The notes beneath the pieces are model-generated. The model searched no databases. It saw nothing but the letters and a program-made list of their open reading frames with translations, and was not told the origin of the DNA. From positions 310,001 through 374,000 of the forward strand of contig NZ_QEWO01000001.1 of the NCBI RefSeq assembly GCF_003402235.1: a stretch of DNA of 64,000 nucleotides. Reading direction: 5' to 3'. Positions 21,378 through 30,493 of this stretch are shown here, piece by piece. Source of the stretch: Parahaliea mediterranea (GTDB lineage: Bacteria; Pseudomonadota; Gammaproteobacteria; Pseudomonadales; Halieaceae). The number at the start of each line of letters is the position of its first letter. Position 1 is the first letter of the stretch. A program made the translations under genes and the position numbers.

Positions 21378-23789
21378 TTAATGCGTATTTATGCGGTTTT
21401 GCTCACTTTGTTCATCGTCTTTGCCCGCACCCAGGGTGCCGGCCAGGTACTCCTCGTCGCTCAGCGGCTCGGGCATCTGCTCAAGGGCAATGGTCAGCAC
21501 TTCATCGATCCACTTGACCGGACGGATCTCCAGATGCGCCTTGATGTTGTCGGGTACTTCCTTCAGGTCGCGTTCATTCTCTTTCGGAATGATCACGGTT
21601 TTGATGCCGCCGCGACGGGCCGCCAGCAGTTTCTCTTTCAGCCCGCCGATAGGCAGCACCTCACCGCGCAGGGTGATTTCACCGGTCATGGCCACATCGG
21701 CGCGCACCGGAATGCCCGTGCACACAGAAACCAGCGCGGTACACATGGCGATACCCGCACTGGGGCCATCCTTCGGGGTGGCCCCTTCCGGAACATGGAT
21801 GTGCACATCGTGCTTCTCGTGATAGCTGGCGCTGATGCCCAGCATCTGCGAGCGGCTGCGCACCACCGTGGTGGCCGCCTGGATGGATTCCTGCATCACA
21901 TCGCCGAGGGAGCCGGTCTTCACATGGCGGCCCTTGCCGGTGACAGACACGGCTTCAATGGTCAGCAGTTCGCCGCCCACGGAGGTCCAGGCAAGGCCGG
22001 TCACCTGGCCGATCTTGTTCTCTTCCTCGGCAATGCCGTAGTTGAACTTACGCACGCCCAGCAGATCCGCCAGCATGTCGGGGCTGACCACGGCACTCTC
22101 GCCCTGCAGCTCCAGGGTGATGGCCTTGACGATCTTGCGGCAGAGCTTGGCAATTTCACGCTCCAGCGCGCGCACACCGGCCTCGCGGGTGTAGTAGCGG
22201 ATAATATCCAGCAGGGTAGCCTCCGGTACGTCGATCTCGCCCTTCTTCAGGCCGTTCTGCTTGATCTGCTTGGGCAGCAGGTAGCGCTGGGCGATATTGA
22301 CCTTCTCATCCTCGGTGTAACCGGGGATGCGGATCACTTCCATCCGATCCAGCAGCGGGCCGGGGATGTTCATGGTGTTGGAGGTGCACACGAACATCAC
22401 ATCGGAGAGGTCGTAATCCACTTCGAGGTAGTGATCGTTGAAGGCGTGGTTCTGTTCCGGGTCCAGCACCTCCAGCAGGGCGGAGGCCGGGTCGCCGCGG
22501 TGATCCATGCCCATCTTGTCGATTTCGTCCAGCAGGAACAGCGGGTTGCGCACGCCGGCCTTGGCCATTTTCTGCAGCAGTTTGCCGGGCATGGACCCGA
22601 TGTAGGTGCGGCGGTGGCCACGAATTTCAGCTTCATCGCGCACGCCGCCCAGGGCCATACGCACGAATTTGCGGTTGGTGGCGCGGGCCAGGGATTCACC
22701 AAGGGAGGTTTTGCCCACGCCGGGCGGACCCACCAGGCAGAGCACGGGGCCCTTCACCTTGCGCACGCGTTTTTGCACCGCCAGGTACTCCAGAATGCGC
22801 TCTTTGACCTCTTCCAGGCCGTAGTGGTCGGCGTTGAGGATGTCTGTCGCGCGCTTGAGGTCGTGCTTGACCTTGCTGCGCTTGGCCCAGGGCACCGATA
22901 CCATCCAGTCGATGTAGCTGCGCACCACCGAGGCCTCGGCGGACATGGGTGACATCATCTTCAGCTTGCCGAGTTCGGTCTCTGCCTTTTCCTTGGCCTC
23001 TTCCGGCATCTTGGCGGCGTCGATACGGCCCTGCAGTTCATCCAGTTCATTGGGCGCTTCGTCCATCTCGCCCAGTTCTTTCTGGATGGCCTTCATCTGT
23101 TCGTTGAGGTAGTACTCCCGCTGGCTCTTTTCCATCTGTTTTTTGACGCGGCCACGGATGCGTTTTTCCACCTGGAACAGGTCGATTTCCGCCTCCATCA
23201 GGCCCATCAGGTGCTCCAGACGGGTGCGGATATTGGCCATTTCGAGGATTTTCTGCTTTTCCTCCAGATCCACGCTCATGTGCGCGGCAATGGTATCCGC
23301 CAGGCGGCCGGGCTCGTCGATGCCGGTCAGCGAGGTCAGCACCTCTGCCGGCACCTTTTTGCTCAGGTTGACGTATTTCTCGAACTGGCCGACGGTGGAG
23401 CGCAACAGGCCCTCGACCTCTTCCTCGGGAATCTCGTCACTCTCGATCTCGCGCACGCCGGCCACGGCAAAACGGCCGTCGTCGTCAACGGCATCGATCA
23501 CGGCGCGATAGCCGCCTTCCACCAGCACCTTGATGGTGCCGTCGGGCAGCTTGAGCAGCTGCAGGATGTTGGAAACGGTGCCGACCTGGTAGATATCATC
23601 GGCACCGGGGTTGTCATCCGAGGCATCGCGCTGGGCGACCAATAGCACCTGCTTGTCGCTGGCCATGGCGTCTTCCAGAGCCTCGATGGATTTTTCCCGA
23701 CCCACAAACAGCGGCAGCACCATGTGCGGGTACACCACCACATCGCGCAGGGGCAACAGGGGAAGTTCGATGACAGAGGAGGAACCCAT
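21378..23789 (-). CDS. lon: ATP-dependent protease Lon
   Basis: 803 residues, full length. Order: N-terminal substrate-binding LonN domain (about 8-200), coiled coil, AAA+ module with Walker A GPPGVGKTS (about 358) and Walker B LFLLDEIDK, sensor/lid, and C-terminal serine protease domain with the catalytic dyad Ser677 (GPSAG) and Lys718 (GGLKEK). It degrades misfolded and regulatory proteins in the cytoplasm. It lies downstream of clpX but has its own sigma-32-like promoter (23829-23856). No terminator was seen before the hupB promoter, so some readthrough is possible. Confidence 0.97.
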   Translation of the reverse strand: MGSSSVIELPLLPLRDVVVYPHMVLPLFVGREKSIEALEDAMASDKQVLLVAQRDASDDNPGADDIYQVGTVSNILQLLKLPDGTIKVLVEGGYRAVIDAVDDDGRFAVAGVREIESDEIPEEEVEGLLRSTVGQFEKYVNLSKKVPAEVLTSLTGIDEPGRLADTIAAHMSVDLEEKQKILEMANIRTRLEHLMGLMEAEIDLFQVEKRIRGRVKKQMEKSQREYYLNEQMKAIQKELGEMDEAPNELDELQGRIDAAKMPEEAKEKAETELGKLKMMSPMSAEASVVRSYIDWMVSVPWAKRSKVKHDLKRATDILNADHYGLEEVKERILEYLAVQKRVRKVKGPVLCLVGPPGVGKTSLGESLARATNRKFVRMALGGVRDEAEIRGHRRTYIGSMPGKLLQKMAKAGVRNPLFLLDEIDKMGMDHRGDPASALLEVLDPEQNHAFNDHYLEVDYDLSDVMFVCTSNTMNIPGPLLDRMEVIRIPGYTEDEKVNIAQRYLLPKQIKQNGLKKGEIDVPEATLLDIIRYYTREAGVRALEREIAKLCRKIVKAITLELQGESAVVSPDMLADLLGVRKFNYGIAEEENKIGQVTGLAWTSVGGELLTIEAVSVTGKGRHVKTGSLGDVMQESIQAATTVVRSRSQMLGISASYHEKHDVHIHVPEGATPKDGPSAGIAMCTALVSVCTGIPVRADVAMTGEITLRGEVLPIGGLKEKLLAARRGGIKTVIIPKENERDLKEVPDNIKAHLEIRPVKWIDEVLTIALEQMPEPLSDEEYLAGTLGAGKDDEQSEQNRINTH

Positions 23790-23828
23790 ACTTATCTCCG
23801 GGTTGGGGAATCCGAGGCTTACAGCCCT

Positions 23829-23856
23829 ATATGGGGACCAGTGGCCCCGCTACAAG
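23829..23856 (-). promoter_or_regulatory. Sigma-32 (heat-shock) promoter of lon
   Basis: Minus strand: CTTGTAG (-35, 23856-23850), 13-nt spacer, CCCCATAT (-10, 23836-23829), preceded by CCC as in the RpoH consensus. It lies 40 nt before the lon ATG. The consensus (CTTGAAA, 13-15 nt, CCCCATNT) is from E. coli RpoH. Confidence 0.75.
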
Positions 23857-23876
23857 GGGCTGCAGGCAAATGCCCG

Positions 23877-23900
23877 GACCCGGCACGGCTGTGCCGGGTC
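23877..23900 (-). terminator. GC-rich hairpin after clpX
   Basis: A perfect 10-bp inverted repeat GACCCGGCAC/GTGCCGGGTC with a 4-nt loop, 9 nt past the clpX stop and just upstream of the lon promoter. There is no U-run on either strand, so it may be a 3'-end stabiliser or weak/Rho-assisted terminator rather than a classic one. Confidence 0.45.
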
Positions 23901-23908
23901 GACAGGCG

Positions 23909-25198
23909 CTAATCGTCCTTGGACGCGGTGCGGGGAGCCGGCTCGCTGTTCTGGTAGACCAGCAGCGGCTCGCTGTCGCCGCGGATCACCGACTCGTCGA
24001 TCACCACCTTGCTGACGTCATCGCGGGACGGAATGTTATACATGGAGTCCAGCAGTACGCCCTCCAGGATGGAGCGCAGGCCGCGGGCGCCGGTCTTGCG
24101 CTCCATGGCGCGCTCGGCCACGGCACGCAGGCCGTCATCGCGGAAGTCCACCTCGACGCCCTCCATTTCAAACAGCTTGCTGTACTGCTTGGTCAGGGAG
24201 TTTTTCGGCTCGGTGAGGATTTTCACCAGCGCCGGCACGTCCAGCTCTTCGAGGGTCGCAATAACCGGCAAACGGCCGACAAACTCGGGGATCAAGCCGT
24301 ACTGCACCAGATCCTCGGGCTCCAGGTCGGACAGCAGCTCGCCGACGTTGCGGCTCTCGTCCTTGCTCTTCACCTCGGCGCCAAAGCCGATGCCACCCTT
24401 CTCGGAGCGGTTGCGAATCACCTTGTCCAGGCCAGCGAAGGCGCCGCCGCAGATGAACAGGATGTTGGAGGTGTCGACCTGCAGGAATTCCTGCTGCGGG
24501 TGCTTGCGGCCACCCTGGGGCGGCACGGAGGCAACAGTGCCCTCAATCAGCTTGAGCAGCGCCTGCTGAACACCCTCGCCGGAAACATCCCGGGTGATCG
24601 AGGGGTTGTCCGACTTGCGCGAAATCTTGTCGATCTCGTCGATGTAGACAATGCCCACCTGGGCCTTTTCCACATCGTAGTCGCACTTCTGCAGGAGCTT
24701 CTGGATGATGTTCTCCACATCCTCGCCCACGTAGCCCGCCTCGGTCAGGGTGGTGGCATCGGCGATGGTGAAGGGCACATCCAGCAGGCGCGCCAGCGTC
24801 TCGGCCAGCAGGGTCTTGCCGCTGCCGGTGGGGCCCACCAGCAGGATGTTGCTCTTGCCAAGCTCCACGTCTTCGCGGCCGCTCTGGCCGTGACGCAGGC
24901 GCTTGTAGTGGTTGTAAACGGCCACAGACAGCACCTTCTTGGCGCGCTGCTGGCCAATGACATATTCGTCCAGGATGGCCTTGATTTCCTGCGGAACCGG
25001 CAGGCGGTCCTGCTGGGTGTCGGAGCCGCTTTCCTGGACTTCCTCGCGAATAATGTCGTTACACAGGTCGACACATTCATCGCATATAAACACCGAGGGT
25101 CCGGCGATCAGCTTGCGCACTTCATGCTGGCTCTTGCCACAGAAAGAGCAGTACAGCAATTTGCCGCCATCGTCGGATTTGGTGGTTTCGTCACTCAT
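23909..25198 (-). CDS. clpX: ATP-dependent Clp protease ATP-binding subunit ClpX
   Basis: 429 residues. The N-terminal zinc-binding domain has four Cys in CSFCGKS and CDECVDLC (about residues 17-44). The AAA+ domain has Walker [10 protein letters not shown] (about 120) and Walker [10 protein letters not shown]. The pore loop GYVGEDVE and the [13 protein letters not shown] segment, which contains the IGF-type ClpP-contact loop region, are present. It unfolds substrates and feeds them into ClpP, encoded immediately upstream. The 110-nt clpP-clpX gap contains a second, sigma-32-like promoter, so clpX can be raised independently of clpP under heat stress (inference). Confidence 0.97.
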   Translation of the reverse strand: MSDETTKSDDGGKLLYCSFCGKSQHEVRKLIAGPSVFICDECVDLCNDIIREEVQESGSDTQQDRLPVPQEIKAILDEYVIGQQRAKKVLSVAVYNHYKRLRHGQSGREDVELGKSNILLVGPTGSGKTLLAETLARLLDVPFTIADATTLTEAGYVGEDVENIIQKLLQKCDYDVEKAQVGIVYIDEIDKISRKSDNPSITRDVSGEGVQQALLKLIEGTVASVPPQGGRKHPQQEFLQVDTSNILFICGGAFAGLDKVIRNRSEKGGIGFGAEVKSKDESRNVGELLSDLEPEDLVQYGLIPEFVGRLPVIATLEELDVPALVKILTEPKNSLTKQYSKLFEMEGVEVDFRDDGLRAVAERAMERKTGARGLRSILEGVLLDSMYNIPSRDDVSKVVIDESVIRGDSEPLLVYQNSEPAPRTASKDD

Positions 25199-25249
25199 TC
25201 AATCGACCTACATACTTCCATTCGGGTCTTGGCGCTGCATACGCCTTAA

Positions 25250-25278
25250 AGATGGGGGTTTTTACCGCGCATTGCAAG
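25250..25278 (-). promoter_or_regulatory. Sigma-32 (heat-shock) promoter of clpX
   Basis: Minus strand: CTTGCAA (25278-25272), 14-nt spacer, CCCCATCT (25257-25250). It lies 51 nt before the clpX ATG. Just upstream (about 25285-25306, minus strand) a weak CCCT/AGGG stem followed by five T could partly terminate clpP transcripts. Confidence 0.75.
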
Positions 25279-25308
25279 CCCGGAAAAACCCCTCTCGAAG
25301 CAGGGAAA

Positions 25309-25950
25309 TCAGGCGCCTGGCGCGCTGCGGCTGCTGACGACTTCGTCGATCAGGCCGTATTCCTTGCTCTGCTGGGCGTTCATGAAGCGGTCGCGCTCGG
25401 TGTCGCGCTCGATGGTGGCCAGGTCCTGGCCGGTGTGCTCCGCCATCAGCTGGTTCAGCCGCTCGCGGATGATCAAGATCTCCTTGGCGTGGATATCAAT
25501 ATCCGTGGCCTGACCCTGGGCGCCGCCGCTGGGCTGGTGGATCATGGTGCGGGCATTGGGCAGGCAGAAACGCTTGCCCTTGGCGCCGCCGCTGAGCAGA
25601 AAGGCGCCCATGGAGGCGGCCTGGCCAATACACATGGTGCTCACATCGGGCTTGATGAACTGCATGGTGTCGTAGATCGACAGCCCCGCAGTGACCGAAC
25701 CGCCCGGTGAATTGATGTAGAGGTGGATATCCTTGTCGGGGTTTTCAGACTCCAGGAACAGGAGCTGCGCCACGATCAGGTTGGCCATGTGGTCCTCCAC
25801 CGGACCCACGGCAAAAATCACCCGCTCCTTGAGCAGGCGGGAGTAGATATCGTAAGAACGCTCGCCCCGGGAGGTCTGCTCGACCACCATGGGAATAAGG
25901 CCCAGGTTGGTAATGGTGTTCTGGTTGGTGCCGTGTGGCTGGTAAGGCAT
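25309..25950 (-). CDS. clpP: ATP-dependent Clp protease proteolytic subunit
   Basis: 213 residues. Catalytic triad Ser113 (QAASMGAF), His138 (MIHQPSGG) and Asp187 (ERDTERDRF), with standard spacing. It forms the two-ring tetradecamer that works with ClpX. The N-terminus (about 14 residues) probably includes a processed propeptide as in E. coli. It lies 71 nt after tig on the minus strand, in the conserved tig-clpP-clpX-lon order. Confidence 0.97.
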   Translation of the reverse strand: MPYQPHGTNQNTITNLGLIPMVVEQTSRGERSYDIYSRLLKERVIFAVGPVEDHMANLIVAQLLFLESENPDKDIHLYINSPGGSVTAGLSIYDTMQFIKPDVSTMCIGQAASMGAFLLSGGAKGKRFCLPNARTMIHQPSGGAQGQATDIDIHAKEILIIRERLNQLMAEHTGQDLATIERDTERDRFMNAQQSKEYGLIDEVVSSRSAPGA

Positions 25951-26021
25951 GAACGCGTCCCCGTCGATGGATTATGGCTGTGCAGGGGCAGCCGCAGGGC
26001 CGCCCCGGGGAGAGAGCGGTA

Positions 26022-27344
26022 TCAGGCCTGGGGCTGTGCCTGCCCGATGGCCTCCTGGTAGCTGCACTCCTTCTCGGTAATTTGGGCATTCTCCAGCAGT
26101 TTTTCAACCACCTCGTCCTCAAGAACCTTGGATTCCACGGAAGACAGCTGATCCGGGTTGGCGTAGTACCAGTTCACCACCTCTTCCGGCTCCTGGTAGG
26201 TGGAGGCCAACTCTTCGATGGTGCTGCGCACCTTGTCGGCATCGGCTTTCAGCTCGAACTTGCTGATCATCTCCGACAGGATCAGGCCCAGCTTTACGCG
26301 GCGCTCTGCGTTCTCGGTGAACATGTCATCGGGCAGCAGGGATTTCAGGTCCAGGTTCTGGCCGGCGGCACCGCCGAACTGCTGGAACATCTGGTTGCGC
26401 AGCACATCCACTTCCTGGGCGATCAGCGCCTTGGGCACTTCCAGGCCTTCGTGGGCAGCCACAACAGCGTCCATCACCTGCTGCTTGACCTTGCCTTCCA
26501 CGGCGTTTTTCAGCTCGCGGGTCATGTTCTCGGCCACTTCTTTGCGGAATTGGGCTTCGCCGCCCTCTTCCACGCCATAGAGCTTGAACAGGTCTTCATT
26601 CAGTTCCGCCGGGGTCAGGGCGGTCACGCTGTTGAGCTTGACGGCAAACTCCACCGCCGCGCCCTTGAGGTCCTCGCTGTGGTAGTCCTCGGGGAAGGTC
26701 AGGGACAGGGTTTTTTCCTCGCCCGCCTTCATGCCCACAATCCCGTCTTCAAAGCCGGGGATCATGCGGCCGGAACCCAGCTCCAGGTCAGACCCTTCGG
26801 CGCTGCCGCCTTCGAAGGCTTCGCCGTCCTTGGTGCCGGTATAGTCGATGTTGACCTTGTCGCCTTCAGCGGCGGCGCGCTCAACTTCTTCCCAGGTGCC
26901 CTGCTGCTTGCGGAACACTTCGATGATGTTGGAGACGTCTTCGTCGCTCACTTCTGCCACCGGCTTCTCGACGGCAAAATCCTTCATTTCGGCCAGCTCG
27001 ATTTCAGGGAACACCTCAAAGGTGGCGATGTATTCCAGGTCTTTGCCGGCATCGAGGTTTTTCGGCTCGATGCTGGGCTGGCCGGCCGGGCGCAGCTTCT
27101 CCTGCACAACCGCCTCCTGGAAGGACTGGCTCATTACCTCACCCAGCACTTCCTGGCGCACGCCGGCACCAAAGCGCTGGCGCATGACCTTCATCGGCAC
27201 TTTGCCGGGGCGGAAGCCGGGCAGGCGCACGTTGCCGGCGGCCTTCTGCAGTCGGGAATCGACCTCGCTGTCGACCCGTGCGGCGGGTACACCGACGGTC
27301 AGGCGACGCTCCAGCTTGGAAGTCGTTTCAATAGATACCTGCAT
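26022..27344 (-). CDS. tig: Trigger factor
   Basis: 440 residues. The N-terminal ribosome-binding domain includes the signature GFRPGKVPMKVM (about 44-55). It is followed by an FKBP-type PPIase domain (about 150-245; NIDYTGTKDGEAFEGG, read as DYTGTKDG and EAFEGG, then MIPGFEDGIVG) and the C-terminal chaperone arms. It is the ribosome-associated chaperone that receives nascent chains at L23. It starts 107 nt downstream of tRNA-Leu(UAG) on the same strand; a tandem CTCGATACA repeat lies in that gap. The ATG is preceded by GTGAGGAT. Confidence 0.96.
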   Translation of the reverse strand: MQVSIETTSKLERRLTVGVPAARVDSEVDSRLQKAAGNVRLPGFRPGKVPMKVMRQRFGAGVRQEVLGEVMSQSFQEAVVQEKLRPAGQPSIEPKNLDAGKDLEYIATFEVFPEIELAEMKDFAVEKPVAEVSDEDVSNIIEVFRKQQGTWEEVERAAAEGDKVNIDYTGTKDGEAFEGGSAEGSDLELGSGRMIPGFEDGIVGMKAGEEKTLSLTFPEDYHSEDLKGAAVEFAVKLNSVTALTPAELNEDLFKLYGVEEGGEAQFRKEVAENMTRELKNAVEGKVKQQVMDAVVAAHEGLEVPKALIAQEVDVLRNQMFQQFGGAAGQNLDLKSLLPDDMFTENAERRVKLGLILSEMISKFELKADADKVRSTIEELASTYQEPEEVVNWYYANPDQLSSVESKVLEDEVVEKLLENAQITEKECSYQEAIGQAQPQA

Positions 27345-27450
27345 GGTAGATCCTCACAATCCTGAATTCATTGGGCGCGTACGCCACTGTATCGAGTGTA
27401 TCGAGCCGGCAACCCCGGCACTGCGCCGATCGGCCCCGGCGGGAGTAAAC

Positions 27451-27535
27451 TGGTGCGGAAGGGGGGACTTGAACCCCCACACATTGCTGCACTAGAACCT
27501 AAATCTAGCGTGTCTACCAATTCCACCACTTCCGC
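27451..27535 (-). tRNA. tRNA-Leu (anticodon UAG)
   Basis: 85 nt including an encoded CCA. Read on the minus strand it starts GCGGAAG and ends CTTCCGC-ACCA, with the anticodon loop TTTAGGT between CTAGA and TCTAG, a long variable arm typical of tRNA-Leu, and the T-loop GTTCAAGTC. It reads CUA/CUN codons. It lies upstream of tig, a conserved arrangement in pseudomonads. Confidence 0.95.
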
Positions 27536-27688
27536 GCATTGCACTGCCACCCGAGCGGCCGGCAACACGCTGGAGGCATCTTCAAAAATGCGCCCTAAGC
27601 GATTGATTCTTCAACAATAAAAGGCCGGCAAAGCTGCAACTGGGGGCAGTTACAAGGGCGCAGATTCTGCCACAAAGGCAGCAGCGGT

Positions 27689-29074
27689 TCAACTGCCCCC
27701 GCGGGGTCGGGCCAGCAGCAGGACCAGGGGCTGCGCGGCATCGGCCGCCGCGGTGTAGGGGCGGCTCCGCCTGGGCAGCAGCAGGGCCTCGCCGGGGACG
27801 AAAGCGTCGTCGCCGCTGCGATTGTCATTATGGCTGGTGGCATCGCTACCGCGCGAGGCGTCACCCAACCGCAGACCGCCACTGACGACCATCGCCAGCG
27901 CGTAGTTATCCACCGCCTCGATAGCCATTGAGGCGCCGGCTGTGAGCGTTACCCGCTGCACTTCGAAGTCCTCGAAATCGACAATGCGCTCAATGCGCAG
28001 CTGCTCACTATCGCGCAGGATCTCAAACGCCTCATCCGGCGGTGGCGCCAGGTGCATTACCTGGGCCGCCTCGCGGGTATCCCAGTGGTCCTGGGTCAGC
28101 ACACGCTGGGCAAAGGAGAGAATTTTTCGCTCGTACACCGGCGTCTGGAACTCCACGGTGCGCACGCCATGCTGCAGGGAATGGGGCAAACGCAGGGGCA
28201 CCTTGACCACATCCCCCACACGCAGGGGGCGCAGGAAGGTGAAGCGATCCATCTCGGCGCGCAGGCGCGCCTCTTCGGCCAGCACATCTCCCGCGAGCGG
28301 CGCATCTTCCTGTGACTGCCCTGTGCCGGCTTCACCCGCCGCGGCGGCATCGACCTGCCGGCGCACTTTTTCATAGGCTGACACGGCGGCGATGTAGGCG
28401 GCGCGAAAGGCTTTGTCGGTTTCAAAACCCGCCCGCACCGCCGGGTCAAAGCCGTAGCGTATGGCACCAACCCCGTCTGGCCAGGCTGAGCGGTCGATGT
28501 GCGTTACCACGTAGACCTCCCGCTTCTGCTCGTGCAGCTCGAAGTACAGGTCTCCCCGTACGGGCTCGGGCAGGGGGTCCAGAATTTTCAACAACACCAA
28601 CGCCCTCCCCGCCTGCCCGGCGGCGCTGGCGGGCGCTGCGGCCTGCAGCCAGGGGATGGGCAGCTCCCTGCCGTCAGCAACAAAGGCGCAAACCCCCCGC
28701 TCCTCGACGCCGGTAAACCAGATCTCCTGACCCCAGGGCTTGGGAATGTGCCGGGGTGAAAGCGCCATGGGCTGGGTCGGATCCAGCGCAGGCAGCGCGT
28801 GCTCATCCAGCCAAGCCGCAAACTGGGTCTCGACAGGCAGCGCCGGATTTTGCTGCAGGGCCGCATCGGTCACGCTCAGGCGCAGCCCACCAGCAGTTTG
28901 CAGGTACAGGGCAGTCAGTGACTGAACGGGGGCCCCTGGCAGCCAGTACTGGGGCAACTCGAAATCGACCAGCAGCAGTGCCGGCTGGCTCTCTGGCTGC
29001 CAGTTCGCCAGCGCGCGAGCCGGTTCACCCTGGCTGTAGTGCAATGTAGGGCTGGGGGTAATGGCGTGTCGCAA
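27689..29074 (-). CDS. Phosphomannose-isomerase-like cupin protein
   Basis: 461 residues if the TTG at 29074 is the start; no better start is visible upstream and no strong RBS was found, so the N-terminus is uncertain. Features of type I mannose-6-phosphate isomerases: KPWGQEIWF (about 112-120), a LHEQKREVYVV segment (metal-site-like HxxKxE, about 178-188) and LPHSLQHGVRTVEFQT (about 308-323), with a final cupin half. It lacks the exact family Zn-site spacing, so enzymatic activity on mannose 6-phosphate is not certain. It begins 3 nt after the GH84 stop codon, so the two form an operon and may act on the same sugar. Confidence 0.65.
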   Translation of the reverse strand: MRHAITPSPTLHYSQGEPARALANWQPESQPALLLVDFELPQYWLPGAPVQSLTALYLQTAGGLRLSVTDAALQQNPALPVETQFAAWLDEHALPALDPTQPMALSPRHIPKPWGQEIWFTGVEERGVCAFVADGRELPIPWLQAAAPASAAGQAGRALVLLKILDPLPEPVRGDLYFELHEQKREVYVVTHIDRSAWPDGVGAIRYGFDPAVRAGFETDKAFRAAYIAAVSAYEKVRRQVDAAAAGEAGTGQSQEDAPLAGDVLAEEARLRAEMDRFTFLRPLRVGDVVKVPLRLPHSLQHGVRTVEFQTPVYERKILSFAQRVLTQDHWDTREAAQVMHLAPPPDEAFEILRDSEQLRIERIVDFEDFEVQRVTLTAGASMAIEAVDNYALAMVVSGGLRLGDASRGSDATSHNDNRSGDDAFVPGEALLLPRRSRPYTAAADAAQPLVLLLARPRGGS

Positions 29075-29077
29075 GGG

Positions 29078-30172
29078 TCAGTCCGTCAGGCAGGCGGGGT
29101 CGAAAGTATATTCACCGCGCAACCAGCCGGCCACCTCCCCCGCTGCTGCGCCCGGCAGTGCGGCATATTCGGCGGCCAAACGGCTGCGCGCGGCAGCATC
29201 CAGCCCGTCCAGCCCGACCTCCTGAAACCGCCGCCCGTCGCGCTGCAGGTGCTGCCAGCAGTCGCTACCGAGCGCTTGCGCCTCCCAGTCCTTCGGCAGC
29301 GTGGCGGTGCCATACAGCTCGGCCAGGCCGCGCAGGGCCGGCAGCGACAGCCAGGCCTGGTTCATCGGGTTACAGAAGTGGCCCCGCAGCGCATCCCCCA
29401 ACCCCGCCTCCCGCCCGGCGAGCGGCGCGGTATAAAGATGTTTGCTGCGCAGGGCGCCATCGTTGACCGGGTAGTTGTCCCACAGTGTCAGCGGGCGCCG
29501 CAGGCGCGCGCCAATCTCCAGCAGTTCCTGCCGCCCTACCCGCTCGGCGCACACTTTGCTGCCGGTCCAAAAAATATCCACCTCGACATCAATTGCCGCG
29601 CCCAACTCATCCCAGTAACCCGCCGGCATGGCGCCAAAATGCTTCTCCAGCACCGGGTCGAGGGAGTAGTAGGTGGGGCACATCAGCAGGCGCAGGTCGG
29701 GAAACCAGTGGCGGATGTCGGCGACAATCTCAGCCTGGCGCTGCGCCAGATCCGGCACATCGCCCGGCATGTCATCAAACAGTATCGCCAGCAGCGAGCC
29801 ACCGAGGGCGGCTATGCGCTCAGCCTTCTCCCGTAACTGCCGCCGCTCTGGCGCGCCGTAGCGCCGGTAGAGGGCAAAGGGCGACAGCCCCACCCCGAAA
29901 TGGAGCCCGCGCTCACGGAAGTCGGTGGCCAATGTGCCGAGTGCGCGCCACTGCGCCGCGGGCCAGTGCTGCTGCCACTGCTTGCGCAGGTAGGGGTCGG
30001 CCTTGGGGCAATAGAGGTAGGCGTTCAGGCCCATGGCCGGCATGAGCTCGGCATAATCCCGACGCGTGGCGCCGCTCCAGGTACGCCCATAAAAACCTTC
30101 AACCACACCAACGAGAAATTCATTTTCTCGTTGTTTATCAGGTAGATGTGGTGATTTATTCAAGCTTTCCAT
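29078..30172 (-). CDS. GH84-type beta-N-acetylglucosaminidase (O-GlcNAcase-like)
   Basis: 364 residues from the ATG at 30172 (a TTG at 30190 would add six). The TIM-barrel starts at residue 21 with GVVEGFYGRTWS, the GH84 entry motif. The catalytic Asp pair is in LLAILFDDMPGD (about residues 129-140), and the active-site wall residues in TLWDNYPVND follow. GH84 enzymes hydrolyse beta-N-acetylglucosamine from proteins or glycans by substrate-assisted catalysis. There is no signal peptide and no accessory domain, so a cytoplasmic location is predicted, unlike the large secreted clostridial and Bacteroides enzymes. It is first in an operon with the phosphomannose-isomerase-like gene. The true substrate is unknown. 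Confidence 0.8.
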   Translation of the reverse strand: MESLNKSPHLPDKQRENEFLVGVVEGFYGRTWSGATRRDYAELMPAMGLNAYLYCPKADPYLRKQWQQHWPAAQWRALGTLATDFRERGLHFGVGLSPFALYRRYGAPERRQLREKAERIAALGGSLLAILFDDMPGDVPDLAQRQAEIVADIRHWFPDLRLLMCPTYYSLDPVLEKHFGAMPAGYWDELGAAIDVEVDIFWTGSKVCAERVGRQELLEIGARLRRPLTLWDNYPVNDGALRSKHLYTAPLAGREAGLGDALRGHFCNPMNQAWLSLPALRGLAELYGTATLPKDWEAQALGSDCWQHLQRDGRRFQEVGLDGLDAAARSRLAAEYAALPGAAAGEVAGWLRGEYTFDPACLTD

Positions 30173-30263
30173 TAAACAATGACATTCCAAAAGCTTATAT
30201 CGAAATATAATGTACTGTTATTTCAATATTTCAAAATAAGCTAAAAATCGCGGGAATAGACTG

Positions 30264-30293
30264 TGGAAAATTGCCGTAATTGAGCGATACTAG
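30264..30293 (+). promoter_or_regulatory. Possible promoter of the candidate small RNA
   Basis: TGGAAA (30264-30269) and, 18 nt later, TACTAG (30288-30293), with GATACT (30286-30291) as the alternative -10. The match is weak, but it sits in an AT-rich island directly upstream of the structured segment. Confidence 0.3.
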
Positions 30294-30296
30294 AAG

Positions 30297-30423
30297 TGTG
30301 GCTGCCTATCCCCTAGTTCAAACGGGCGGTCACAGGAGCACACCCAATGCTCCTCAGGGAAGCAATTCCTTTATGTTTCACTCCTAATGGTCTTATTGGG
30401 TCCCAAATGGGACCCATTTTTTT
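30297..30423 (+). ncRNA. Candidate structured small RNA ending in an intrinsic terminator
   Basis: This plus-strand segment lies between two minus-strand genes and contains no credible ORF. It can fold into four successive hairpins: a 10-bp stem 30297-30306/30325-30334 with two G-U pairs and an 18-nt loop; a 7-bp stem 30334-30340/30348-30354; a 6-bp stem 30356-30361/30366-30371 with a GCAA loop; and a perfect 7-bp GGGTCCC/GGGACCC stem (30398-30404/30409-30415) followed by seven T. The last is a strong terminator that cannot serve any neighbouring gene on its strand. I do not recognise a known RNA family. Confidence 0.5.
30398..30423 (+). terminator. Orphan plus-strand intrinsic terminator
   Basis: GGGTCCC-AAAT-GGGACCC followed by A and seven T. 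On the minus strand the hairpin is not followed by a T-run, so it does not terminate pilZ. With no plus-strand CDS upstream, it points to an independent short transcript. Confidence 0.85.
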
Positions 30424-30493
30424 GACCTTGAAATTCATAAAATCAATCACTTATAAAAACTTCCCAGAATCCACTTCACAAACGGGGCGCCGC

